From positions 1 to 7,716 of the forward strand of contig JAHWJO010000206.1 of the NCBI GenBank assembly GCA_019348365.1: a stretch of 7,716 bases of DNA, read 5' to 3'. Position 1 is the first letter of the stretch; every line of letters begins with the position of its first letter. The stretch comes from Armatimonadota bacterium (GTDB taxonomy: Bacteria; Armatimonadota; DTGP01; JAHWJO01). Below the pieces are notes generated by a model. That model was not told the DNA's origin and ran no database searches. It saw only the letters and a list, made by a program, of their open reading frames with translations. The position numbers and the translations under genes are program-made. Shown piece by piece: positions 1-7,067 of this stretch.

Positions 1-50
1 CCTCATACTTACCCAGAGTCCGGCTTCAACCAAGCCATGCCGCTAATCAA

Positions 51-126
51 TTACACTGTCTCAGATCCGTTCAAATTCTGAGACGCACAGATGTCTCGAA
101 ATGCACCGATTGTTGAGACAGTATAA
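51..126. repeat. 76-bp nested near-palindrome, MITE-like
   Basis: The outer arms are 51-63 (TTACACTGTCTCA) and 114-126 (TGAGACAGTATAA), which pair at 12 of 13 positions. The inner arms, 75-84 (ATTCTGAGAC) and 93-102 (GTCTCGAAAT), enclose an 8-base loop. All four arms carry a GTCTC or GAGAC core, at 58-62, 80-84, 93-97 and 115-119, placed symmetrically about position 88.5, so the element is two inverted copies of one unit of about 37 bp. AATTA occurs as a direct repeat at 49-53 and 126-130, overlapping the arm ends. A TA-type target duplication would also fit. The symmetry is seen directly. A non-autonomous miniature transposon is an inference; a cruciform-forming or protein-binding site is the alternative. 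Confidence 0.55.
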
Positions 127-150
127 ATTACCTCCTCCAGAATTCTTCGC

Positions 151-181
151 CGGGGGAGAATCTCATCCAGACTCTCCCCCG
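151..181 (-). terminator. possible terminator hairpin of the efflux operon
   Basis: CGGGGGAGA at 151-159 pairs perfectly with TCTCCCCCG at 173-181 around a 13-base loop. It lies about 135 bp past the channel gene's stop codon in the direction of transcription. On the minus strand the sequence after the stem is GCGAAGAATT, without a run of T, so it is not a canonical intrinsic terminator. It could instead protect the 3' end of the mRNA or assist Rho-dependent ending. Confidence 0.35.
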
Positions 182-316
182 TAATTCGGTGGCAAAGCCG
201 GATGGCATAACCACTGATCTCGGGAGGAAATCGGTAGCACTTGCAGATAACAGATGCTGTGGGAAAAGATCTGCTTTCTAGTTATCCACCTCCATCCGTC
301 GGACCGCCACATGGAT

Positions 317-1720
317 TCAGTTAAAAAGATCCTCTGCAACGTTAGAACCCTTGAAGGACAGGAGGGTCTCGGGGTAGGCTAGACCTGTCACATATGCGAG
401 CCGGACTCTCGCGCGAGCTAAGCCATAACGAGCTATGAGCGATTCGGTCCGGGCGCGGGTGAGGACCGTCTCCGCTTCCGTCACCTCCAGAGCGGGCGCG
501 ACACCCGTCCGGAGCCGCTTCTGCGCTGCCTCAAGTCCAGCCTGAGAGGCCACGACCCGCTGGTCTTCTGCAAAGAGGCGCTTTTCTGCCGCATCCAGCC
601 CCACCCGGGCTGTTTCCACCTGGGCGTCGGCGTTGCGCTCCGCCTCGGCGAGGGCCGCGCCGGCCCGCCGATGCTCGGCGCGGGCCTGTTCCACCGCCGC
701 GCGAATCCGCCCCCCGTCGAAGAGCGATTGGAGCAGAGAAGCCCCGAGACTCCATCCGAACCCGCCGACCAACGTCTCCGGGATGCGCTGGAGAAGGTTT
801 CCGCTCAACCCGAAGCCGGGGCGGCGGGCCGCCCTCGCGGAATCAATCCCCGCTTCCGCCCCCTCCACCCCGGCGCGCAGGGATTGAAGGTCGGGCCGGG
901 CGAGGCCCAGCGCCTGCGCCTGCTCAGGGGTGGCCCGGTCGAGCGTGGGCAGGGAGGGGTGGGCGTCCCCCATCTCCGCCGGGACCGTCGCCGGGTCAAG
1001 GGCGAGGGGGGCCGCCGCCGGGCGCCCGAGGAGCGCGTTCAGCGCCGCCGAGGCCTGGCGCACCCGCGCCTGCGCCTCAATCTCCCCCTGGACCGACTCC
1101 GCCAGGTCCGCCTCCGCCTGGGTGACTTCGAGGGGGACGCCCACCTCCGCCGACCGACGGATCCGCGCGATGCGGAGGCGCTCCCCGTTCAGCCGCCTCA
1201 GCTCGCCCAGCAGGGTCGCCTCCTGCTCCGCCTGGAGCACGTCGAGGTACGATTCGGTGACGTCGAGCACGAGCCGCTGGGACTCCGCCCGGAGCGACGC
1301 GAGGGCCGCCGCCTCCGCCGCCTTCGCCCCGCGCTTCCCGGCCTTCACCCGCCCGTTCGTGTCGAGGGGCACGCTGAGGTCCGCCCCGATCTGCCCCGCC
1401 CTCGACGGGTTCAGCTCGTTCGCCGGGCCGCCGTAGTTCTGCCCCGCGCTTGCGGTGAGGCTGGGGCGGCCCGCGGCGGCGGCGGCGCGTTTCCCGCCCC
1501 TTGCCCGCGCGATCTCCGCCTTCGCCCCCTCCAGCCGTGGGCTCGAGGCCAGCGCCTCCGCCAGCGCCTCGGGGAGGGTGAGGACCGCCGCCGCTCGGGG
1601 GGCGGCCTGCGCCGCCGTTGGAACGGCTTCCGAGGCGGCGATTCCACTCTCCGCCGCCACGAGAGAGGATAGCGGGAGCAGTCCCGCCAGCAACAGCGCG
1701 GTGATTCGATTCGTGTTCAT
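317..1720 (-). CDS. TolC-family outer-membrane efflux channel
   Basis: This 467-residue protein should form the outer-membrane exit duct of the pump as a trimer, with a beta-barrel in the outer membrane and a helical tunnel through the periplasm. Residues 1-23 form a signal peptide (charged MNTNR, hydrophobic core, VAA before E24) with no lipobox cysteine. The mature part shows the two-fold internal repeat of the OEP/TolC family. The first half spans about 48-235 and contains LDVTESYLDVL (152-162) and GVPLEVTQAEADL (194-206). The second half spans about 265-445, where GVAPALEVTEAETVL (406-420) mirrors that segment. Both halves are Ala, Glu and Arg rich helices. The length is normal for the family. 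I chose the ATG at 1720 rather than the upstream end of the open frame at 2245 because the signal peptide begins here and AGGAG lies 6 nt before it. The gene follows the pump gene by 20 bp. No specific TolC, OprM or CusC identity can be given. Confidence 0.93.
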   Translation of the reverse strand: MNTNRITALLLAGLLPLSSLVAAESGIAASEAVPTAAQAAPRAAAVLTLPEALAEALASSPRLEGAKAEIARARGGKRAAAAAGRPSLTASAGQNYGGPANELNPSRAGQIGADLSVPLDTNGRVKAGKRGAKAAEAAALASLRAESQRLVLDVTESYLDVLQAEQEATLLGELRRLNGERLRIARIRRSAEVGVPLEVTQAEADLAESVQGEIEAQARVRQASAALNALLGRPAAAPLALDPATVPAEMGDAHPSLPTLDRATPEQAQALGLARPDLQSLRAGVEGAEAGIDSARAARRPGFGLSGNLLQRIPETLVGGFGWSLGASLLQSLFDGGRIRAAVEQARAEHRRAGAALAEAERNADAQVETARVGLDAAEKRLFAEDQRVVASQAGLEAAQKRLRTGVAPALEVTEAETVLTRARTESLIARYGLARARVRLAYVTGLAYPETLLSFKGSNVAEDLFN

Positions 1721-1726
1721 CTCAAG

Positions 1727-1731
1727 CTCCT
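1727..1731 (-). promoter_or_regulatory. ribosome binding site of the channel gene
   Basis: On the minus strand AGGAG stands 6 nt before the ATG at 1720, inside the 20-bp gap after the pump stop codon (1743-1741). This site decides the start: the frame stays open far upstream, but only by shadowing the pump gene. Confidence 0.8.
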
Positions 1732-1740
1732 CTCTTTCGA

Positions 1741-4700
1741 TCAGTCGGAGAGCGATCCCGTGAACGCCAGCGCCAGCCGTTTCACGCGGACCGTTATAGA
1801 TTTGAGTGCCCGCTCGCGGACCCGCAGGTTCGCCAGGTCGTCGAACAGGCTGTAGGCGACGGGGGTCGCCAGCAGCGTCAGGACAAGGGAGAGCGTCTGA
1901 CCGCCCAGGATAACGGAGCCGATCGCTTTGTTCGTCGCCGACCCGACTCCGCTGGAGAGCACCAGCGGGACCATGCCCGCCACGAACGCGACGGTCGTCA
2001 TCAGGATGGGCCGCAGCCGGTCTTTGTTGGCTACCAGGATGGCCTGGTCTCGCTCCATCCCCTGGGCCCGCAGCCCGTTCGTGTGGTCGATTTGGAGGAT
2101 GCTGTTCTTCTTCACCACGCCGAAGAGGACCAGGATCCCCAGCCCGCTGAAGATGTTCAGCGACTGCCCGAACAGCAGGAGGGACAGCAACGCGAACGGT
2201 ACCGTCAGCGGCAGCGCCAGCAGGATCGTGATCGGGTGGAGCCACGACTCGAACTGCGCCGCCAGGATCAGATACATGAACGCGAACGACAGCAGGAACG
2301 CGATCATGAAGTTCATGGCCGCCTTGCCCATCTCTTTGCTCTGCCCGACGGTGCCGCCGGAGTAGCCCGGCTTCATCTTCAAGCCCTTCACGATGCCCTC
2401 CAGCTTGCCCAGGATCTCCGCCTGGGACGCGCCGGGGGCGGCGTTGGCGTAAAAGGTGACCTGCCGCTGCCGCGCGAGCCGGTTGATCGTCGCGGGTCCG
2501 GTCCCCTCGGTGAACTTCACCACCTGGTCGAGGCTCACGCTGCCGAGGGTGGAGCTGGGCACGGTGATCGCCGAGAGGCCGGCGGAGTCCGCCCGATAGC
2601 CGGGGAGCGCCCGGAGCCGCACCTCGTACTGCTCGCCGCCCTCGTTGTAGTCCGTCGCCTTCTCCCCGCCCACGAGGAACCGAAGGGTCTGCGCCACGTC
2701 CGCCGGGGTCACCCCGAGGTCCGCCGCCCGCTCCCGGTCAATGGTGACGGCCATCTCCGGCTTGCCGGTGACGAGGGAGGTGTCCGCATCCGTCACGCCG
2801 GGGATCGCCTTCAGCCCCTTGAACACCTCGTCGGCGTACTTTGTGAGCTGGTCAATGTCGGGGCCGGAGAGCACGTACTGGATCGTCGTGTTCTTGCCGC
2901 CCGCGCTGAACGCCGACACCGCCTGCACCCCGAGCCGCAGCCCCTGCCCCTCGAACTGCGGGAGGACCGCCTCGCGGACCTCGGACATGAGCTGCTGCTG
3001 GCTCTGCTTACGCCCCTCCAGGTCTTCGAGTTTGACGTAAATGGTGGAGAGGTTCGCCGTCCGCTGCTGGTCGCCCGCGAGGGTGGCGAGGGTGAACTTC
3101 ACGCCGTCCAGCCCCCGGATCTTCTCGCTGACGGCCTCGGTGATCTGTTGCGCCGAGCGGAGGTTCGTGCCCTCGGGGGCGCGGACCGTCACCTCGAACT
3201 GCGACTCGTCGTCCTCCGGCAGGAAGTTCTTGGGCACCGCCTTCATCAGCGGCCCGCTGGCGTAGAGCGCGATGCCGCACGCGAGCACCACCACCCACCG
3301 GTGCGCCATGGACCACCGGAGCATGACCATGTAGACGTTCTCGATGGGGTTGTAGAACCGGTCCACCCACGTCGCGGCGAGGGACTTCTTCTCGTGCTGC
3401 TCCGCCGAGTGCGCCTTCAGCCACCGCGCGCAGAGCGACGGGGTGAGGGTGAAGCTCACCAGCAGCGACACCAGGATCGCGAAGGCCATCGTCAGGCCGA
3501 ACGAGTTCATGAACCGGCCCACGATGCCGCCCATGAACGCCACCGGGAGGAACACCGCGACGAGGGAGAAGGTCGTCGCCATGACCGCGAGGCCGATCTC
3601 CCGCGTCCCCTCAATGGCGGCCTGGAACGGGGACATCCCCTTCTCCTCAATGAGCTTGTAGACGTTCTCCAGCACCACGATCGCGTCATCAATGACGATC
3701 CCGACGGAGAGCGTGAGCGCGAGAAGCGTCAGCACGTTCAGGGTGAAGCCGAGGGCGTTCATCAGGGCGAACGTCGCTACGATGGATGTCGGGATGGCGA
3801 CCGCCGCGATGAGGGTAGAGCGGAAGTTCCCGAGGAACAGCAGCACCACGAGCGCCGCGAGGAGGCCGCCGAGGACCAGGTGCTCCTGCACCGCATGGGT
3901 TGCCGCGTTGATGAAGACCGACTGGTCCCTCACGACCTCCATCTTGTAGCCGGCGGGGAGGCCCGCCTTCAGCTCGTCGAGGCGGCCCTTGACCTCGTTG
4001 ACCACGGCGACGGTATTCGTGCCGCTCTGCTTGCGGACGTTCAGCACGAGGGCAGCCCTGCCCCCCACGCTGGCGACGCTCTCCGCCTTCTCCGCGCCGT
4101 CCTCCACCGTGCCCACGTCGGCGAGGGTGACGACCTGCCCGTCCCGCTTGGAGACGGTGAGCCGGTCGAACTCGGCGACGGAGCCGAGGCGGCCCTGGGT
4201 GCGGAGGGTGACGTCGCGCTCGGCCTGCTCGACCGCGCCGCCGGGGACCTGGATGTTCTGGGCCTGGAGCGCCCGCATCACGTCTACGGCGGTGAGGCCG
4301 TAAGCCCGGAGCCTGTCGGGGTCCGCCCAGACATTCAACTGCCGCTCGCGGCCGCCGACGATGCCGACCTGCCCCACGTCGTTGATCGACTCGATGCGCC
4401 GCTTCAGCTTCTTGTCCGCGAACTCGGTCAGCTCTCGGAGGGGTTGGTCCGCCGAGAGCGAGACGGAGAGGACCGGCGCGGCGTCGGGGTCGAATTTTTC
4501 GACGACAGGCTGCTCGATCTCTTTGGGCAATTCGGGCAGGGTGACGTTGACCTTGTCGCGCACCTCCTGCGCGGCGACATTGATGTCCTTCTCCAGCACG
4601 AACTGCACCAGGACAACGGACACGCCTTCGACGGTCGTAGAGGAGAGCTGATCAATGCCGCTGATCGTGTTGACGGATTCCTCGATCTTATCGGTGACCT

Positions 4701-4887
4701 CGGTCTCCAGTTCTTCGGGGGCCGCGCCCGGCAGGATCGTCGTGACGGCGATCACCGGGAAGTCCACCTTCGGGAAGCGGTCCACTCCCAGGCGGAAGTA
4801 GGAGACAAATCCGAGCACCACCAGGGCCAGGGTCAAAACGCTCGCGAAGACCGGGCGCTTAACGCAGAGTTCGGCTAACTTTTGCAT
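1741..4887 (-). CDS. RND multidrug-type efflux pump, inner membrane (HAE-1/AcrB-like)
   Basis: This 1048-residue protein has the full length of the AcrB/MexB class. It is expected to be a trimeric proton-driven exporter that collects substrate from the periplasm or outer membrane leaflet. Transmembrane helix 1 is at about 10-32, followed by the porter segment FPKVDFPVIAVTT (38-50). Helices 2-6 lie at about 336-485, and helix 4 carries the acidic pair in GIVIDDAIVVLEN, D400 and D401, matching the proton-relay aspartates of AcrB. A second periplasmic half spans about 552-850. Helices 8-12 lie at about 855-1015, with the helix-10 lysine in VVKKNSIL (K926/K927, K927 aligning with AcrB K940) and the helix-11 arginine in RLRPILMTT (R959). 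All relay residues are present, so the pump looks functional. The motifs favour the drug-export (HAE-1) branch over heavy-metal pumps. The specific substrate cannot be told. The stop codon is 20 bp before the channel start. Confidence 0.96.
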   Translation of the reverse strand: MQKLAELCVKRPVFASVLTLALVVLGFVSYFRLGVDRFPKVDFPVIAVTTILPGAAPEELETEVTDKIEESVNTISGIDQLSSTTVEGVSVVLVQFVLEKDINVAAQEVRDKVNVTLPELPKEIEQPVVEKFDPDAAPVLSVSLSADQPLRELTEFADKKLKRRIESINDVGQVGIVGGRERQLNVWADPDRLRAYGLTAVDVMRALQAQNIQVPGGAVEQAERDVTLRTQGRLGSVAEFDRLTVSKRDGQVVTLADVGTVEDGAEKAESVASVGGRAALVLNVRKQSGTNTVAVVNEVKGRLDELKAGLPAGYKMEVVRDQSVFINAATHAVQEHLVLGGLLAALVVLLFLGNFRSTLIAAVAIPTSIVATFALMNALGFTLNVLTLLALTLSVGIVIDDAIVVLENVYKLIEEKGMSPFQAAIEGTREIGLAVMATTFSLVAVFLPVAFMGGIVGRFMNSFGLTMAFAILVSLLVSFTLTPSLCARWLKAHSAEQHEKKSLAATWVDRFYNPIENVYMVMLRWSMAHRWVVVLACGIALYASGPLMKAVPKNFLPEDDESQFEVTVRAPEGTNLRSAQQITEAVSEKIRGLDGVKFTLATLAGDQQRTANLSTIYVKLEDLEGRKQSQQQLMSEVREAVLPQFEGQGLRLGVQAVSAFSAGGKNTTIQYVLSGPDIDQLTKYADEVFKGLKAIPGVTDADTSLVTGKPEMAVTIDRERAADLGVTPADVAQTLRFLVGGEKATDYNEGGEQYEVRLRALPGYRADSAGLSAITVPSSTLGSVSLDQVVKFTEGTGPATINRLARQRQVTFYANAAPGASQAEILGKLEGIVKGLKMKPGYSGGTVGQSKEMGKAAMNFMIAFLLSFAFMYLILAAQFESWLHPITILLALPLTVPFALLSLLLFGQSLNIFSGLGILVLFGVVKKNSILQIDHTNGLRAQGMERDQAILVANKDRLRPILMTTVAFVAGMVPLVLSSGVGSATNKAIGSVILGGQTLSLVLTLLATPVAYSLFDDLANLRVRERALKSITVRVKRLALAFTGSLSD

Positions 4888-4894
4888 CTGTTTT

Positions 4895-4900
4895 CTCCTT
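4895..4900 (-). promoter_or_regulatory. ribosome binding site of the pump gene
   Basis: AAGGAG on the minus strand stands 7 nt before the ATG at 4887, a strong match at normal spacing. It supports the start giving MQKLAELCVKRP, the usual short cytoplasmic N-terminus before helix 1 of RND pumps. Confidence 0.8.
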
Positions 4901-5109
4901 AAAGTGAAAGCGATCCACCATCAAAGTCAGAAATCTGAAATCCTGGGGTCCATCCCCCGACCCGCAGGGCGCCGATCAGGGTCCAATACGTGCGAGCCGC
5001 CTCATCCGCATGGCGCTTCTGTGGATACTGCGTATTCTTGCGCCGCATTCTAACATCAAATTAATACGGGGGGAGGGTATTTTGCTTTCTGCAGATGGAG
5101 CGAGGGATT

Positions 5110-5133
5110 CCCACTCCACGCATGGGTAGTGGG
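5110..5133 (-). other. second hairpin after adaptor gene, overlaps the first
   Basis: CCCACTCCA (5110-5118) pairs with TGG (5123-5125) and AGTGGG (5128-5133) across a two-base bulge and a four-base loop, giving nine base pairs. Bases 5131-5133 belong to this stem and also to the lower end of the neighbouring stem (5132-5163), so the two compete at their junction. There is no following T run, so it is not an obvious intrinsic terminator. Confidence 0.45.
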
Positions 5134-5164
5134 TGGGCCGGGCAGGGGACCTCCCGGCCCGCCT
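5131..5164 (-). terminator. strong GC hairpin right after adaptor stop; attenuator-like
   Basis: GGGCCGGG (5135-5142) pairs with CCCGGCCC (5153-5160). After one bulged base the stem continues with AGG (5144-5146) on CCT (5150-5152) around a three-base loop. Two more G-C pairs (5132-5133 with 5162-5163) lie beyond one mismatch in the minus-strand RNA. The structure begins about 6 nt after the adaptor stop codon. No T run follows, so full termination is doubtful. A partial terminator or an mRNA-protecting element that sets adaptor-to-pump ratio is an inference. Confidence 0.45.
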
Positions 5165-5169
5165 CCGTG

Positions 5170-6912
5170 CTACTCTCCATCCTTCAGGGCGACTTTCTGC
5201 CCGTCCGTCAGCGATTCCGCGCCCTCCGTCACCACGGCGGCGCCGGGCTTCAGTCCGCTAAGGATCTGGAGCCGGTCTGTCCCGCCGCCGTTCGTGCGGA
5301 CGGGGGTCCACTTCGCCTTTCCGTTTTCCGCCACGAACACCGCCTGCTCCCCTTCGTCTGATACGAGGGCGGAACGGGGCACGGTCAGCACCGGGGCCTT
5401 CGAGCTGCTTTGGATCGTTGCCCGCGCGAAGCCGCCGACGACGGGGTTCGTGCCCTCGGGCCGGGGGAGGGAGATGCGGAGCCGCACGGAGCGGTTCGCG
5501 CCCTCGGCCACGGGGATGATCTCGCGGACGGCGCCGGCGAACGCTTTGCCGGGCATCGCGTCGAGGGTGACCTTCGCTGCCTGTCCGGGGGAGAGGTAGG
5601 GGAGGTCGCCTTCGGGGGTGGTCGCCTCGAAGTAGAGGGTATCGGTCGCCACGAGGGTCATCAGGTCGCCCCGGCCCGCCGCCACCGTCTCCCCGACGTG
5701 GGCGATCCGCTTTGTCACTACGCCGTCCACGGGGGAGAAGACGCGGGTCTGGGCGAGGAGCTCGTGGTAGTACTGCACATCGGCGCGGGCCTGGGTGAGG
5801 GCGGCGTTCGCGGCCCCGATGTCGTCGAGGCTGACCTGCTTCTGGCCGAGCGCGGCGCGGGCGGCGTCGAGGGTCGCTTCGGCCTGCCGCACGCCGTTCT
5901 CCGCCGCGATCACGTCCTCGTCACTGATGCGGCGCCGGGCGCGGTTCGCTTCGGCGGTGCGGAGGGCCGCCTCCGCCTGCCGGACCGCCTCTTCCGCGAT
6001 GTTGATCTCCTCGGTGCGGGAGCCTTCGTTCATGAGGTCGAGCCCCTGCTTCGCGGAGTGGTACAGCGCGAGGGCCACTTCGTAGTCGCGGCGGGCGTTG
6101 TCGGCCTCCTCCTGCCCGATGGCCCCCTCCCGCACGAGCTGCTCGCGGCGGTCGGCGTAGGATTTCGCCTTCTCCATCTGGGCCTGGGCGCGGACCACGT
6201 CCATCTCGGCGCGGGCCTTCTCCTGCCGCCGCGCGCCCTCCCGGCGGACCTTCAGCCCCTCTTTCGCGGACTGGAGGGCGGCGCGGGCGGAGGCCACGGC
6301 GGATTCGGTCTCGGTGGCGGAGATCTTCGACAGCTCCCGCGCCTGAGCCAACCGGGACTTCGCGGAGGAGAGCCCCTGCTGCGCCCGGCGGTAATCCGAG
6401 ACGGCTGCGGTGTCTTTGACGGTGCGGGAGGTGACGGACTGCTTCACCCGCGCCTCGGCGGCCAGCACGGCGGCACGTGCTTTCGCTAACTGGGCCTGCA
6501 ACTCGCCGTCGTCAATCTGCACGAGGAGCTGCCCGGCCCGCACGCGGTCGCCCTCCCTGACGGCCACGCGGCGGACGAGTCCCGTCGCCTTGGTGGAGAG
6601 GGTGACGACCTCGTCGGATTTCAGCGTGCCCGTCACGCGGATCTCCTTGCGGAGCATCCCGAGGGCGGCGGGTTGGACGACAACTTCGGCGAGGCTCGCC
6701 GCTTCGGGGGCGGGCGGCTTCTCCTGAGAGGCCGTGTTCGATTCGGCACGATTGCCTGCCATCATCCCGGCGGCGCCGAGGGTGGCCGATGCGAGCAACA
6801 GGGTGGCGGCGGTCCGGACCTTCTTCCGCCGGGACGCCGGGGATGCCGGAACAACGGGCGCGGGGAGCGCCGCTAAGACCGGCCTGTACTCGGGGGTGTT
6901 CGGGGTAGACAT
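5170..6912 (-). CDS. periplasmic adaptor (membrane fusion protein) of RND pump
   Basis: This 580-residue protein should link the RND pump to the TolC-type channel. Residues 33-52 form a single hydrophobic anchor after a basic stretch (SRRKKVR). There is no lipobox cysteine, so it is membrane-anchored rather than a lipoprotein. The first half of the lipoyl domain is at about 93-135 (KATGLVRRVAVREGDRVRAG) and the second at about 388-425 (VFSPVDGVVTKRIAHVGETV). Beta-barrel and membrane-proximal domains follow at about 426-575. Between the lipoyl halves lies a helical hairpin of about 250 residues, much longer than in typical RND adaptors, whose whole length is usually 350-420 residues. The channel-docking tip motif is recognisable as R255, L259 and G266, with Gly where the family normally has Ser. 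The arms contain 31-33-residue repeats. A long hairpin also suits YbhG- or HlyD-like adaptors, but the operon makes an RND partner likely. The start is fixed by AGGAGG 6 nt upstream. Confidence 0.92.
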   Translation of the reverse strand: MSTPNTPEYRPVLAALPAPVVPASPASRRKKVRTAATLLLASATLGAAGMMAGNRAESNTASQEKPPAPEAASLAEVVVQPAALGMLRKEIRVTGTLKSDEVVTLSTKATGLVRRVAVREGDRVRAGQLLVQIDDGELQAQLAKARAAVLAAEARVKQSVTSRTVKDTAAVSDYRRAQQGLSSAKSRLAQARELSKISATETESAVASARAALQSAKEGLKVRREGARRQEKARAEMDVVRAQAQMEKAKSYADRREQLVREGAIGQEEADNARRDYEVALALYHSAKQGLDLMNEGSRTEEINIAEEAVRQAEAALRTAEANRARRRISDEDVIAAENGVRQAEATLDAARAALGQKQVSLDDIGAANAALTQARADVQYYHELLAQTRVFSPVDGVVTKRIAHVGETVAAGRGDLMTLVATDTLYFEATTPEGDLPYLSPGQAAKVTLDAMPGKAFAGAVREIIPVAEGANRSVRLRISLPRPEGTNPVVGGFARATIQSSSKAPVLTVPRSALVSDEGEQAVFVAENGKAKWTPVRTNGGGTDRLQILSGLKPGAAVVTEGAESLTDGQKVALKDGE

Positions 6913-6918
6913 TGGGTT

Positions 6919-6924
6919 CCTCCT
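6919..6924 (-). promoter_or_regulatory. ribosome binding site of the adaptor gene
   Basis: A full AGGAGG on the minus strand lies 6 nt before the ATG at 6912, the strongest such site of the three efflux genes. I could not identify a convincing promoter for the operon in the 150 bp upstream. Confidence 0.8.
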
Positions 6925-7027
6925 GTTCCGTCGGTGAGAGTGGGTAGGCCGCCGGATGCGCCATGGGCGGGGGTAGGGTCCGCCGGCGTCATCCTTTGCG
7001 CGTCACATCTCCATACGGACGGAGGAA

Positions 7028-7067
7028 ATCAACCCCATGTGTCGAAAGACACATTCGGGGGGTTGAT
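7028..7067 (+). other. 16-bp stem-loop with GAAA tetraloop in the divergent region
   Basis: ATCAACCCC (7028-7036) pairs with GGGGTTGAT (7059-7067), and ATGTGTC (7037-7043) pairs with GACACAT (7048-7054) around loop GAAA (7044-7047). The only unpaired bases in the stem are TCGG at 7055-7058. C(GAAA)G is a stable GNRA-type loop in plus-strand RNA. The element sits between the divergent adaptor gene and the small plus-strand gene, where the latter's ribosome site and start should be. No T run follows, so termination is unlikely. A translational control leader, a divergent operator or an inserted hairpin repeat are all possible. Confidence 0.55.

Larger units (their letters stand above)
1..316. 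other. gene-free region downstream of the efflux operon
   Basis: No convincing coding region is visible on either strand in this stretch. It is clearly richer in A and T than the adjoining efflux genes. It contains the nested palindrome at 51-126 and the GC-rich hairpin at 151-181, both listed separately. The stretch 182-316, directly after the channel gene's stop codon in transcription order, shows only weak short inverted matches such as GATAAC at 246-251 against GTTATC at 281-286. I see no tRNA, CRISPR array or transposase fragment here. Confidence 0.6.
4888..5169 (-). other. 282-bp gap between adaptor and pump genes
   Basis: The gap is unusually long for an RND operon. Its upstream end in transcription order is filled by two strong hairpins (5131-5164 and 5110-5133, listed separately). 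An AT-rich patch follows at about 5030-5095. Within it a weak minus-strand promoter can be read: TTGATG at 5059-5054, a 17-nt spacer, then AATACG at 5036-5031. It matches 4 of 6 and 3 of 6 consensus bases, so it is only a suggestion. Short inverted repeats lie at 4927-4938 (TCAGA AA TCTGA) and 4945-4957. I see no convincing gene. Confidence 0.5.

Noticed and set aside
241..290. Inverted matches GATAAC/GTTATC and GCAGAT/ATCTGC as a terminator for the channel gene
   Set aside because: The arms are short, AT-rich and mutually incompatible, with no following T run; the level of pairing is what chance would give.
671..1672. A 333-codon plus-strand open frame antisense to the channel gene
   Set aside because: Arg, Leu and Pro rich shadow frame; the minus-strand channel has a signal peptide and the family's internal repeat.
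1721..2245. An N-terminal extension of the channel protein by 175 residues
   Set aside because: The extension overlaps the pump gene in another frame, and a signal peptide with a good ribosome site starts at 1720.
2083..4878. A 931-codon plus-strand open frame antisense to almost the whole pump gene
   Set aside because: It mirrors the pump gene and reflects G/C-biased codons on the other strand. Its translation is Arg, His, Glu and Asp rich without domains, and the pump on the minus strand has every expected family motif.
5410..6489. A 359-codon plus-strand open frame antisense to the adaptor
   Set aside because: Same cause: a low-complexity Gly, Leu, Arg and His rich translation, no ribosome site, and the adaptor coding strand is well supported.
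6963..7067. The ATG at 6963 as the start of the small antitoxin-like gene
   Set aside because: No ribosome site precedes it, the added residues are Arg-rich and unlike the rest, and the stretch contains the perfect stem-loop.
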